From: Verrucomicrobiota bacterium | GTDB lineage: Bacteria; Verrucomicrobiota; Kiritimatiellia; JAAZAB01 | DNA: 52,810 nt | Assembly (NCBI GenBank): GCA_018898455.1 | Contig: JAHIJO010000080.1 | Coordinates: 1-52,810, forward strand | Direction of reading: 5' to 3' | Notes under the pieces: generated by a model | The model's database searches: none | Told to the model about the DNA's origin: nothing | What the model saw: the letters and a program-made list of their open reading frames with translations, nothing else | Program-made: the position numbers and the translations under genes | In this document: in pieces, positions 34,494 to 42,679 of the stretch | How the letters are laid out: the number at the start of each line of letters is the position of its first letter | Position numbering within the stretch: position 1 is the stretch's first letter

Positions 34494-35162
34494 TTAGGTG
34501 TCGAAGAGATACTTGGGCATGTGCAAACGCACCTGGATCAGGCGGTTAAGGTCGCGTTCGAGGTTCTGAACCGAAAGCCGGGAATCCTGGATGAACGCCA
34601 GCGCGCGCTGGTCCACCTCCAGGGTCAGGTCCGGGTTGGCCAGCAGGTACTCCATCATCGGGGCATTACAGAAGTCGTAGGCAAACTTTTTATCCGGCGA
34701 ACGCACGCAGAACTGACGCGAGAACTCGTGCGACTCGAAGTCAATATCGTCGTAACCGAACGCCTGCGCGATCCTGGACAAGACCCCCTCGGATCCGATC
34801 AGCAGCTCTGGGAATGAGCGTGGCAGGGAAATGGCGATAACGGCCAGGTGGTGATGATGGGTGGTCCGCCGGCCTTTGGAGTTCGTATGATGCGTCTCGA
34901 AGTGATAACTGAAACAGCACACCGGCTGCTGCTGGTAAGTGCCGGTTATCACATCGTAAGCATAGCGGTTGTCACCCTGTCGTAATTTGTTAAGGAAATC
35001 GTAGGTGACCGCCAGCTCAGGGTTCCGGTCCGGATTGTAGGTTAGGCTCAGTCGACCGGCCAGGGCCAGCAGCTCCGCGCGGCGCTCCCGCTCAAAGTAG
35101 ACTCCGGCCCACCAGATCGCGACAATCGCGACGATGACACCCAGGATGATAAGAACAGACAT
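34494..35162 (-). CDS. LemA-coupled membrane protein of unknown function
   Basis: A 222-residue protein starting MSVLIILGVIVAIVAIWWAG: a single N-terminal membrane helix, then a soluble domain. The soluble part has YDVITGTYQQQPVCCFSYHF, a histidine-rich stretch (THHHHLAV) and PDKKFAYDFCNAPMMEYLL. It is reminiscent of DUF3137-type proteins often found beside LemA, but I cannot confirm that by eye. ATG 35162 is preferred to the in-frame start at 35249, because the 29 extra residues do not resemble a signal and the helix should be at the N-terminus. The one-base spacing to lemA shows that the two are co-translated and probably act together at the membrane. Confidence 0.7.
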   Translation of the reverse strand: MSVLIILGVIVAIVAIWWAGVYFERERRAELLALAGRLSLTYNPDRNPELAVTYDFLNKLRQGDNRYAYDVITGTYQQQPVCCFSYHFETHHTNSKGRRTTHHHHLAVIAISLPRSFPELLIGSEGVLSRIAQAFGYDDIDFESHEFSRQFCVRSPDKKFAYDFCNAPMMEYLLANPDLTLEVDQRALAFIQDSRLSVQNLERDLNRLIQVRLHMPKYLFDT

Positions 35163-35317
35163 GCCGAAATCATAATCCAAGCCCGGCCATTGTGCAACCG
35201 GAAATGAGGAGAGGTGGAGATCATTCTGGAGCAGGCCCGTGAACAGCAAGCGAAAAACCGTCAGGCAACGCGTAAAGACAAGAGCACAAAAGGAGGTGGA
35301 TATCCAAGGAACTATCT

Positions 35318-35575
35318 CTTATTTTAACCGGAAACCTGTCCAATGGATGGAAGCTCACTGTCCTGACAACGCTGGTTTCTTTGGCGCTAAGTACTCGCGG
35401 CCATACGTTAGCGGATTTGCGCCCGCGAGTGCTAAGCCACAGATTCGAGTTTCAGGCGGATGCGTTCTCCGTCGCGCAGCAACCGGGCGAAGTTTTTCAT
35501 CTGGTTGAAGCGTTGAAGAAAATCCACGCGCGTAATCTGGTCGGCGCAAGTAATCGTTGGCACTCTTACCCCTGA
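35318..35575 (+). pseudogene. M48 (Ste24-like) metallopeptidase C-terminal remnant
   Basis: The plus frame ending at 35575 reads SHRFEFQADAFSVAQ, then LVEALKKIHARNL and WHSYP. This is the C-terminal pattern of Ste24-type M48 peptidases (SRRfEfqADAfA...L..ALkkl...NLs...H..yS.HP), in which the E...D of EFQAD belongs to the active site. The HExxH part upstream is gone. Upstream in the same frame, LTVLTTLVSLAL could be the last membrane helix. Between helix and EFQAD lies the 54-base inverted-repeat element (35385-35438), apparently inserted. Only about 80 codons remain, with no start signal. The peptidase identity rests on one short motif. Confidence 0.5.
35385..35438. repeat. Dispersed inverted-repeat element, copy A
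   Basis: CTAAGTACTCGCGG (35387-35400) pairs with CCGCGAGTGCTAAG (35423-35436), 13 of 14 positions Watson-Crick, around a central block containing TTAGCGGATTTGC. A second full copy in the opposite orientation lies at 39939-40000 and a partial one at 64-88. The core block TTTAGCGGATTTGC is shared between copies, so this is a defined repeat family and not a chance hairpin. Confidence 0.7.
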
Positions 35576-35577
35576 GG

Positions 35578-36270
35578 CTACACTGGGTCGATGAGATCGA
35601 GAACGCCGGGTTCGGGCTTATCGTTCACCGCGGGCACCGGGGCGGGAGCATTATCATTGGCCGGCGGGCGGCGGGCCGCCTCCGGCTGACGCTCGGATTC
35701 GGGACGTCGTTCAGGCTCCGGCTGACGCTCCTGGCGCGAAAATTCCTGACGCCGTTCCATGGGCGGCCGGGAGCGGCCGTATCGCGGCGGCCGGTCGTTA
35801 TCCCGCTCGCCGCGATCATCGCGATCATCCATGGCTTTTCTCAGGGTAGATGGACGCATACAAGCCGCGTTCAGCACCATGGCCTCGCGTTCCAGTTCGG
35901 CATCACCGGTGATCAGAACCACATCTCTCGACCGAATATGTCCCCGGACCAGTTGCAGCAGCTTGGCGGACTGGGCATCCGCATGTTCGGCATAATGGAC
36001 CGTGACCCCTTTATATTGCCCCCCCTCGCCCGCTTCCCGAAGAGGACGCCCAATAAAAACAGCCGTCAGGCTGATGCGCTCCCGCCCGGCAAACTGCGCC
36101 AGATTTTTGAGGACAAAAAAATGATCCCGCGGGCTCGCTTGTCCGTTGCCGTTCCGCATACGATTCTCCAACAGCCCGGTGGCATCCACAATATACATCC
36201 TCTGCGCGGGCGGACGGCTTAAGGGCAACTGGGCACGCCGACCCAGACCCAGAAAACTGAAGAAACTCAT
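35578..36270 (-). CDS. YacP-like NYN (PIN-fold) domain protein with disordered tail
   Basis: A 230-residue protein. Residues 25-130 resemble an NYN/YacP-type PIN-fold ribonuclease: MYIVDATGLL carries the first catalytic aspartate (D29), and the block DVVLITGDAELEREA holds a second acidic group at the end of a strand. Such proteins process or degrade RNA. After about residue 140 the chain is rich in Arg, Pro, Glu and Gln with near-repeats (QPEPERRPESERQPEAARRP), surely disordered and probably RNA-binding. AAAGGA before the ATG supports the start. Its stop lies three bases after the M48 remnant ends on the other strand. It is probably transcribed alone. Confidence 0.72.
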   Translation of the reverse strand: MSFFSFLGLGRRAQLPLSRPPAQRMYIVDATGLLENRMRNGNGQASPRDHFFVLKNLAQFAGRERISLTAVFIGRPLREAGEGGQYKGVTVHYAEHADAQSAKLLQLVRGHIRSRDVVLITGDAELEREAMVLNAACMRPSTLRKAMDDRDDRGERDNDRPPRYGRSRPPMERRQEFSRQERQPEPERRPESERQPEAARRPPANDNAPAPVPAVNDKPEPGVLDLIDPV

Positions 36271-36351
36271 AATGGTATCCTTTAATCAGATTATTTCCAA
36301 CAGGGACGAATCCTATACGATCCCGGGCAGGATATCAAGCTTTCTCCCTGT

Positions 36352-36402
36352 AACTATTCAGCGAATCCGCCCGCCAACGGCCGGCGGATTCGCTGAATAG
36401 TT
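36352..36402. repeat. 20-bp perfect inverted repeat
   Basis: AACTATTCAGCGAATCCGCC (36352-36371) is matched exactly by GGCGGATTCGCTGAATAGTT (36383-36402) around an eleven-base loop. It ends ten bases before the stop-side end of the GH4 gene, so it may end the GH4 transcript, though no T-run follows. Confidence 0.65.
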
Positions 36403-36411
36403 ATAATGGAA

Positions 36412-37791
36412 TTACTTATACCAATAGGACGGCAGGCCGTCACGTTCGGCATCGAGCAGGTCTCGGATGCAAGCATCGGCATCGCCGACGTTATTGCAGA
36501 GGGGATCGGCCAGCATGGCGCGCCGCAGCAAGGCGCGGTCGCCGGTGACCGCCGCCTGGGCCGTGAGTTCATGCGTATCCAGGACCTGGTGCTGAAGTCC
36601 AAGCACGCCGCGCGGCATGGCACCCGCCGGCAGGGGCCGGGGCCCGCGCATATCGAGGTCACAGCGCAGTTCCAGGAAAGCATCGGCCGGCATATTGGCG
36701 ACCGCTCCGCCGTTGAAGGTGTTGATGTAAAACGGCTTTCTCAAATTGCCCCACATGGACTCCATGATATCCGAGGCGTGATCACTGCCGAATTTTTTCA
36801 GGAATTCGCTCTCCCTAAGCTTTCCGGCCGCATACTGTTCCGTCACCTCCCAGGCCTTGATCATTTCCCGGACCCGTTGGTCGGCGTCAAAGAGCCGGAT
36901 CGGCTCCGGCTTGACGGGCATCCGGCCATAACCTTGATAATACGGCACATATTCCTTGGTATGGCTGATGGTATCCGGAATGACACCGAAGATATCGAAC
37001 AGTTCGAGCTGGTAGGCAACATTGAAACTGGCCTTGGAATGAGTGTCAGCGGTTGTCTTATCCCTGGCGGCGTCCTTAACCATCCGGCGCCGCAGAACGG
37101 GGAACATGTCCTTGCCATCATATCGGAAGCGGAGAACCCAGGTAAAATGATTGACCCCGGCAATGGCCAGATCCAGTTTCCGCAGAACATCCGACGGAAC
37201 GCTGGTGGCATCCGCCGGCAACACACCGGCCATTTTGCACCAGTTCAGAGTATTGTACGGCTCGTGATGGCCGTCACAAATGGCAAAGCTGGCCAGTTCA
37301 GTCGCATAGCGCCGCAAGGCAATGCCCAGGACAGCGGTCGGGTTCACAAAGTTAATGATCCAGCTGTGGGGCGCGAGCTGGCGGGCGTCGCGGGCCATGG
37401 CCAGGACATGCGGAATTTCACGCAAAGCCCGAAATATACCGCCGGGTCCGATCGTATCGGAACTGCACATACGGATGCCATGCCGGGCGGCAATTTCCGT
37501 GTCGAGTTTGCGGAAATGAGTATTGCGGTCGGAAAAGGTCAACACCATGAAATCGGAGTCCTTCATGACCTCGCGGCGGCGGGTGGCGCCAAGGAGTTTA
37601 ACCCCGCAACGGGTCCTGGCAAACACACGGCGGGCCAATTTCATCATGACGGCAAGTTTGTGCGGATCGGTATCCACCATGGCCAGCGTGCCGCCGGCCA
37701 TGATCTCGCTCGTGGCCATTTTGTGGATGATCTGCTTGCCGAAAAAATAACTGGCGGCACCGATAATGGTGATTTTGGGTCCCTTTGACAT
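36412..37791 (-). CDS. GH4 family NAD-dependent glycosidase
   Basis: A 459-residue glycoside hydrolase of family 4, which uses NAD+ and Mn2+ to cleave alpha- or beta-glycosides by an oxidation-elimination route. The Rossmann start ITIIGAASYFFGKQ, the block IINFVNPTAVLG (family: INyvNP) and AGVNHFTWVLRF near 210 (family: GlNHf.W) are all present. The metal cysteine lies in ICDGHHEPYN near 171; known members usually have CHG/CHS or CNV there, so this is an unusual subgroup. GGAGGAG before the ATG at 37791 fixes the start. It is divergent from an AraC regulator and near a CE15 esterase; alpha-galacturonidase or glucuronidase activity would fit, but alpha-glucosidase or galactosidase is equally possible from sequence alone. 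Confidence 0.85.
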   Translation of the reverse strand: MSKGPKITIIGAASYFFGKQIIHKMATSEIMAGGTLAMVDTDPHKLAVMMKLARRVFARTRCGVKLLGATRRREVMKDSDFMVLTFSDRNTHFRKLDTEIAARHGIRMCSSDTIGPGGIFRALREIPHVLAMARDARQLAPHSWIINFVNPTAVLGIALRRYATELASFAICDGHHEPYNTLNWCKMAGVLPADATSVPSDVLRKLDLAIAGVNHFTWVLRFRYDGKDMFPVLRRRMVKDAARDKTTADTHSKASFNVAYQLELFDIFGVIPDTISHTKEYVPYYQGYGRMPVKPEPIRLFDADQRVREMIKAWEVTEQYAAGKLRESEFLKKFGSDHASDIMESMWGNLRKPFYINTFNGGAVANMPADAFLELRCDLDMRGPRPLPAGAMPRGVLGLQHQVLDTHELTAQAAVTGDRALLRRAMLADPLCNNVGDADACIRDLLDAERDGLPSYWYK

Positions 37792-37860
37792 GAATCTCCT
37801 CCTTCTATTGTGGTTGCATTGCCCCGATGCGTGCGCGATCGGGGTAAACTGAATAAATTC

Positions 37861-37876
37861 GCTTGTTATGACAAGC
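37861..37876. promoter_or_regulatory. Operator-like palindrome between GH4 and AraC genes
   Basis: GCTTGT (37861-37866) and ACAAGC (37871-37876) form a perfect inverted repeat around TATG in the 141-base divergent gap. It overlaps the -35 element of the AraC-side promoter, so binding there could control both directions. Confidence 0.45.
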
Positions 37877-37890
37877 CTACCTCCTATAAT
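37863..37890 (+). promoter_or_regulatory. Promoter of the AraC-type regulator gene
   Basis: TTGTTA (37863-37868), a 16-base spacer and a perfect TATAAT (37885-37890) precede the GTG start at 37933 by about 40 bases. The -35 lies inside the palindrome at 37861-37876. Confidence 0.5.
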
Positions 37891-37932
37891 TACTGAATGA
37901 TACAAGACTGATGTGATTTTGTCTGGATATTT

Positions 37933-38751
37933 GTGACTGCCATCCTCACATCCTTTCGGCGCGCCTTGTTTCGCCCCTCGTCGGCGCCCTCGATCCCGAT
38001 GGCGCTGGGAGCGCGCAGTGTGGGCCATTACCGGATAACACCGGGGTATCACGAGGCCGCGGCAGTCAAGTTTTTCGTGCAGATTTTCTGGGGCGTTCGC
38101 GGAATGGGGAACCTGGCGATCAGCGGCCGTGAACACGTATTGAAGCCGAACCAGGTGGCACTCTATTTTCCCGGCCACAAGCACCAGGTATCCGCCAAAG
38201 ACGGAAACTGGGAGTATCGCTGGTGGACCATGGACGGGCCTCTGGCGGAATCCATCGTGTCCGAATTCGGACTGGTGCCGGGGGTGTTTGATTCCACACC
38301 GCCGCCAGTGGATTTATTTCGCCGACTGGAAAAGGCCATCCTGGATCCGACGCCCGGCGGCGAGCGCACGGCCGGCATCCTGGCCTATCAGCTTCTTGTC
38401 TGCGCGGCGGCCGGCGCGCGCCCGGCCATCTCCGGCACCCACGTCGCGCAGACCGTGGCGGCAGCCCACCGCCAGTGGAACAATCCGCACTTTTCCATCA
38501 AGGCGCTGGCCAACGAACTCGGACTGCATCGCTCGCAGTTGTCACGCGAATTCCGGCGGGTAATGGGAATGCCGCTCATGGACTATATCATGCGCCTGAG
38601 GCTTCAGGAAGCGCTCTCCCTGCTCAAGGCCACCGATGATCCGATCTGCGAGATCGCCCCTCGCTGTGGCTTCCTGGATCCCGACTATTTTGCGCGCCTG
38701 ATCCGCCGCAAGTTTCACGCCTCCCCCAGCCAGATCCGGCGGGGAGGATAG
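37933..38751 (+). CDS. AraC-family transcriptional regulator
   Basis: A 272-residue regulator. The N-terminal half is a cupin-like sensing domain (LAISGREHVLKPNQVALYFP, GNWEYRWWTMDGP), of the sugar-binding type. The C-terminal 100 residues carry the paired helix-turn-helix: FSIKALANELGLHRSQLSRE for the first and ICEIAPRCGFLDPDYFARLI with FHASPSQIRR for the second, both standard AraC/XylS blocks. The frame opens with GTG at 37933; an internal ATG (37999) would cut into the cupin. It is divergent from the GH4 gene with a shared 141-base promoter gap and lies 36 bases before the CE15 gene, so it probably activates both in response to a uronate or similar sugar. Confidence 0.9.
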   Translation: MTAILTSFRRALFRPSSAPSIPMALGARSVGHYRITPGYHEAAAVKFFVQIFWGVRGMGNLAISGREHVLKPNQVALYFPGHKHQVSAKDGNWEYRWWTMDGPLAESIVSEFGLVPGVFDSTPPPVDLFRRLEKAILDPTPGGERTAGILAYQLLVCAAAGARPAISGTHVAQTVAAAHRQWNNPHFSIKALANELGLHRSQLSREFRRVMGMPLMDYIMRLRLQEALSLLKATDDPICEIAPRCGFLDPDYFARLIRRKFHASPSQIRRGG

Positions 38752-38787
38752 CCGCTCGTTTGCGCTTGCCACAGAGAAGGGACAAAG

Positions 38788-39927
38788 ATGATGAACCCGG
38801 AAACAAACGTTGAACTGCCAGATCCGTTTCGATTTGAGAATGGCAAGCAGGTGCACACGATCGCGGAATGGCAACACCGCAGGAGGGAGTTGCGCGATTT
38901 GATCGTTGAGATCGAATACGGCGGACTCCCGCCGGCGCCGTCAGCAACGCGATGCGAGGTGTTGCACACCACGACGGTGAAGAATCTCAACGAAGCGCGC
39001 TTCGTCTCCTGCCGGGTGGTTACAGGTCCGGATCGGCCGTTCTCTTTCCTTCTGCATCTACTGGTACCGCCCGGAAGCGGACCGTTTCCGGTCGTGCTTA
39101 ACGGAGACGCGTGCTGGCGATATGTAACCGATGAGGTGGCCGCGGAGGTACTTCGCCGCGGCATCATTCTCGCCCAGTTCAACCGAGTCGAGATCGTCCC
39201 CGATGTATATCGTTCCGATCGCACGTCGGGGCTGTATCAGGTTTATCCCGAAACATGCTATGGCGCATTGGCGGCATGGGCGTGGGGCTATCACCGTTGC
39301 GTTGACGTTCTCATCGGCCTGAACTTCGTGGATGCCTCTCGAATTGCCGTTGTCGGCCATTCCCGTGGTGGGAAGACCGTTTTGCTGGCCGGAGCTACCG
39401 ACGAGCGGATCGCTCTGACCTGCGCCAACAACTCCGGCTCCGGAGGCGCCGGGTGCTACCGGTGGCAAGGGCCCAAGTCCGAAACGCTCGCCGACACCAT
39501 CCGCATGATTCCATACTGGTTCGGCCCCCGCCTGAAGGAATTTGTCAACAGAGAGACCGAACTCCCGTTCGATCAGCATTGCCTGAAATCCCTCATTGCC
39601 CCCCGGGCACTGTTGACCACAGAGGCACTGGGCGACCTTTGGGCGAACCCCACCGGCACGTGGCAGACCCATCTGGCCGCCAAGGAAATCTACCGATTTC
39701 TCGGTGAGGAGGAACGCATCGGCATCTGGTATCGAGACGGGGATCACAACCATGGTCTCGCAGATTGGCGCGTATTTCTCGACTACCTGGAATGGCAGTT
39801 ATGCGGACGTGTACCTCAATGTCGCTTTGATAGGAATCCCTACCCTGATATGCCGAGGGCTTTCTCGTGGTCCGCACCTGGCAAAGAGAACGGAAAAGAA
39901 GGCGAAACGGATACCGGCGACGTTTGA
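38788..39927 (+). CDS. CE15-like glucuronoyl esterase
   Basis: A 379-residue alpha/beta hydrolase of the carbohydrate-esterase-15 type. The nucleophile elbow VVGHSRGGKTVLLAGATDER (Ser near 192) and CANNSGSGGAGCYRW fit the family (GHSRGGKtaL.aGa.DeRiA...n.SGsGGa). DGDHNHGLADWRVFLDYLEW near 320 contains the catalytic His and matches the family's HG...DW block. CE15 enzymes break ester bonds between 4-O-methylglucuronate of xylan and lignin alcohols, and bacterial ones accept various uronate esters. No signal peptide is visible, which is unusual for CE15. AGAAGGGA precedes the ATG pair. It follows the AraC regulator closely and probably shares its transcript. Confidence 0.83.
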   Translation: MMNPETNVELPDPFRFENGKQVHTIAEWQHRRRELRDLIVEIEYGGLPPAPSATRCEVLHTTTVKNLNEARFVSCRVVTGPDRPFSFLLHLLVPPGSGPFPVVLNGDACWRYVTDEVAAEVLRRGIILAQFNRVEIVPDVYRSDRTSGLYQVYPETCYGALAAWAWGYHRCVDVLIGLNFVDASRIAVVGHSRGGKTVLLAGATDERIALTCANNSGSGGAGCYRWQGPKSETLADTIRMIPYWFGPRLKEFVNRETELPFDQHCLKSLIAPRALLTTEALGDLWANPTGTWQTHLAAKEIYRFLGEEERIGIWYRDGDHNHGLADWRVFLDYLEWQLCGRVPQCRFDRNPYPDMPRAFSWSAPGKENGKEGETDTGDV

Positions 39928-39938
39928 CCGGTCGCCGG

Positions 39939-40000
39939 GGCTTAGTACTCGCGGGTGCAAATCCGCTAAAGTATTTGTATCCGCGAGTACTTAGATAGCC
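39939..40000. repeat. Dispersed inverted-repeat element, copy B
   Basis: CTTAGTACTCGCGG (39941-39954) pairs with CCGCGAGTACTTAG (39981-39994) at 13 of 14 positions, enclosing CAAATCCGCTAAAGTATTTG. It is the reverse complement arrangement of copy A (35385-35438). Eight bases after its end comes a run of T (40006-40012), so it could double as a terminator of the CE15 gene. Confidence 0.7.
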
Positions 40001-40220
40001 GCCCGTTTTTTTATTGACACCAATTGAAACATCAGGCATCCATATTGACAACACTATCATCCAGAATTCAACCTTGGATGAATTAGATGGCTTTGGCATG
40101 TTGTAATATAACATTCACAACTAATATCTGTTGAGCGGATGGGCACACCCTCAGACTTATTCAAGAAATGAGATGCGCACACCCCGCCTCGCACCGTATT
40201 GTCAACCCGCTTCCACGGAA
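40001..40220. other. Tail-to-tail gap after the CE15 gene
   Basis: Fairly AT-rich sequence with a T-run at 40006-40012. No gene or further repeat is seen. It separates the ends of the CE15 and dnaG genes. Confidence 0.4.
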
Positions 40221-42086
40221 CTACATAATTTCCATCACGGGAACGGCCGTTTCCCAGGTTTTCATCCTGGCCAGATCGTAGCCCAACTGGCAGTGTTCCA
40301 GCTCCAGTTTTTTATCTTCTTCCGCATCCAGGCGGGAACCCGTCCCGGCTAGGGAGGTTTGCCTGATTTTCTCAATTTCCTTGCGCCGGCGCCGGAGACT
40401 ATCCGTGCGAATACCCAGGATCAACGATTTGACGGATTCTTCATTCGTGCTCATATCACCTTTGACCTTGGATGGCGCCGCCAGGACCTGGGCGGCAAAA
40501 CGCGACAAATCCCGGGCGTCATTGTCGCGCTCCGCCACCAGGCTCATCAGATCCCGCTTGCTCGGCACGGCCTCCAGGCAAAGCTGGATCATCTGCCGGC
40601 ACAAAGCATCGGAAATCAGGTCCAGGGGCAGATACGTTCGAACCCATTCCGTCAGTGATGTATCCGCCGCCAGGTGTTCCGCGAGCGCCAGCTCCTTGGA
40701 GGTCGGAGACGGACCCGCCTTGGCTTCAGACGGCGCGGACTCCGGACGGGCACGCTTTTCCAGCTTTTGCCATTCTTTTCGCAGGGCATCCTCGGGCACC
40801 CCCAGCCGGGCCGAGGCCTGTTGAAGCAATCGGGCCTGCTGAATGGCATTCGGAGTGCGGCGAATCGTTTCCAATACGGCGGCAGTGATACGCAGTAATC
40901 CGGCTTCGGTATTCCCGGCCTCGCGCGCGCGAAGAACATCGATCTGGAAATCGATCGCTGCCTGCGCGTTATGGATCAGTTGTTGAAACTGGGCCGCCCC
41001 GTCTTTCCGCCGGATCATGGAATCGGGATCCTCACCGACGGGCAAAGCGGCAATCTTCACGGCCAGGCCGACCTGAAGGAACGTGTCGGCCGCCCGCAAG
41101 GCGGCATCCTGGCCGGCGCGGTCGGCGTCGAAAACCAGCACCACGCTGTCGGCGTATCGTTTAAGAACGCGGGCATGATCGTCCGTGAACGCCGTCCCCT
41201 GGGCCGCCACCGCGGTCGTAAATCCGGCCAGGTGACACCGGATCACGTCAATCTGCCCCTCGCAGATGATGGCTTCCCGCGAATCGACGATGGCGCGCCG
41301 GGCCTTGTGAAGGGCATAAAGGACCCGGCCTTTGTGGAACAACGGCGTTTCCGGGCTGTTGACATATTTGGCCGATTTAACGTCACCCGCATCCATGATT
41401 CTTCCGCTGAATCCCACGACGCGCCCCTGCTCGTCATGGATGGGAAACATGAGCCGGTTGCGGAACCGGTCATACCAATGGGTCGGCTCGGCGGCGGCCT
41501 GTTCCGCGCCATCCCGCGCCGCGGCGGTGAGAATCAGTCCCAAGGCCTGCAAGTGTTCCCGCCTGTAATTTTTTTTCGCCCATTCCAGCACGGTATCCCA
41601 GCGATTGGGCGCGAACCCGATGAGAAACCGTTCCGCGATCGAGTCGGAGAGGTCGCGCGCTTTCAGATAATCGCGGGCCTTCTGACCTTCCGGGCTTTTC
41701 AGAAGATATTGATGATAAAGATGGGCGACCTTATCGTTGATCGTATACAGGATATCCTTGGCGCTCCCATCTCCCCGCCCCTGCTCATCGAAGGCCAGGC
41801 GAATGCCGGCGCGCTGGGCCAGCATCTTAACCGCCATCATGAAATCCACCTTTTCGTATTCCATGATGAACCGGAAGACGTCGCCGCCGGCGCCGCACCC
41901 GAAACAGTGGTAAATCTGCCGCTGGGGATTGACCGTGAACGAGGGGGTTTTTTCCTTGTGAAAAGGGCAGAGCGCCTTGAACGTCGCGCCGCTTCGCCGG
42001 AGATTGAAATATGCGCCGATTACCGCGGCAATATCGCTGTGAAGACGAATTTCTTCCAGGACGGACTGAGAGACAATCGGCGACAT
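40221..42086 (-). CDS. dnaG: DNA primase (DnaG)
   Basis: DnaG makes RNA primers for replication. The N-terminal CHC2 zinc finger is intact: CPFHKEKTPSF (C40, H43) and YHCFGCGAGGDVF (C61, C64). The Toprim-containing core has AIICEGQIDVIRCHLAGF, ALGLILTAAARDG and VVLVFDADRAGQDAA with the expected acidic residues. The last 200 residues are helical and should bind the DnaB helicase. The ATG at 42086 is chosen; the frame can be extended four codons to a GTG at 42098. At 621 residues it has the normal length. It lies 17 bases after cvpA and is probably last in the operon driven from 44175-44203. Confidence 0.96.
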   Translation of the reverse strand: MSPIVSQSVLEEIRLHSDIAAVIGAYFNLRRSGATFKALCPFHKEKTPSFTVNPQRQIYHCFGCGAGGDVFRFIMEYEKVDFMMAVKMLAQRAGIRLAFDEQGRGDGSAKDILYTINDKVAHLYHQYLLKSPEGQKARDYLKARDLSDSIAERFLIGFAPNRWDTVLEWAKKNYRREHLQALGLILTAAARDGAEQAAAEPTHWYDRFRNRLMFPIHDEQGRVVGFSGRIMDAGDVKSAKYVNSPETPLFHKGRVLYALHKARRAIVDSREAIICEGQIDVIRCHLAGFTTAVAAQGTAFTDDHARVLKRYADSVVLVFDADRAGQDAALRAADTFLQVGLAVKIAALPVGEDPDSMIRRKDGAAQFQQLIHNAQAAIDFQIDVLRAREAGNTEAGLLRITAAVLETIRRTPNAIQQARLLQQASARLGVPEDALRKEWQKLEKRARPESAPSEAKAGPSPTSKELALAEHLAADTSLTEWVRTYLPLDLISDALCRQMIQLCLEAVPSKRDLMSLVAERDNDARDLSRFAAQVLAAPSKVKGDMSTNEESVKSLILGIRTDSLRRRRKEIEKIRQTSLAGTGSRLDAEEDKKLELEHCQLGYDLARMKTWETAVPVMEIM

Positions 42087-42103
42087 GGCATGCACCACCC
42101 AGG

Positions 42104-42667
42104 TTACGGCTTTTCCAGCCTGCCCGATTTTTCAAGAGTTGTAAACGGCGGCGGCGCGCGGAACTCGACCTGCTCGACCACGGAGATCATGCGGGGATAA
42201 AGCCGGACAACGGTGCGTCCTACGAGTGAATTCTGGACGAACAACTGGTGCCAGGCGGGCTGGGGCCAGAGGCCCATGGCGTAGACCAGCAGAAACACCA
42301 GCGCCAAACCCTGGAATACTCCGACAACACCTCCGCCCGGGCTGTTGATTTTTTCGTTAAACGTCACCGTCATCAGCACCCGCAGAAGCCATCGCAACAA
42401 CAGAAAGCACAGTCCCAGCACCACCAGTATCAGCAGGAATGCCAGGGCGCCGGCCATGTCCGGGTTATCCGCAAGCCGGGTCGTATGCTCGGCCAACAGA
42501 CTGCCGAACGGCTGATAAAAACGCAGGCCGAACAGAAGAATGGCCAGCGTACACATCAGGCGAAACAAGGTCCCAGCCAGGCCCCGGCGCAGGCCCAGGA
42601 ACATTTCAAGTAAAATCAGAACCAGCGCCCCGATATCCACCGCATTGAAATCCGTGCCATAGATCAT
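42104..42667 (-). CDS. CvpA family membrane protein
   Basis: A 187-residue integral membrane protein with four hydrophobic segments. The start NAVDIGALVLILLEMFLGLRRGLAG matches the CvpA pattern (n.iDi.ill.l...f.G.rrGl), and the later block NSPGGGVVGVFQGLALVFLLV matches its second half (G...G.l.Gll.G). CvpA proteins are linked to colicin V production, cell-envelope stress and biofilm in other bacteria; the biochemical role is not known. It begins 12 bases after the TPR lipoprotein gene and ends 17 before dnaG, so all three are probably co-transcribed. Confidence 0.85.
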   Translation of the reverse strand: MIYGTDFNAVDIGALVLILLEMFLGLRRGLAGTLFRLMCTLAILLFGLRFYQPFGSLLAEHTTRLADNPDMAGALAFLLILVVLGLCFLLLRWLLRVLMTVTFNEKINSPGGGVVGVFQGLALVFLLVYAMGLWPQPAWHQLFVQNSLVGRTVVRLYPRMISVVEQVEFRAPPPFTTLEKSGRLEKP

Positions 42668-42679
42668 AAGACACCTGAG

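Noticed and set aside
36406-37788. Plus-strand frame of 460 codons exactly opposite the GH4 gene
   Set aside because: Same length as GH4 but antisense; the NAD loop, NHFTW and INFVNP blocks fix the minus strand as coding.
40971-42200. Plus-strand frame of 409 codons opposite dnaG
   Set aside because: Antisense shadow; dnaG motifs are complete.
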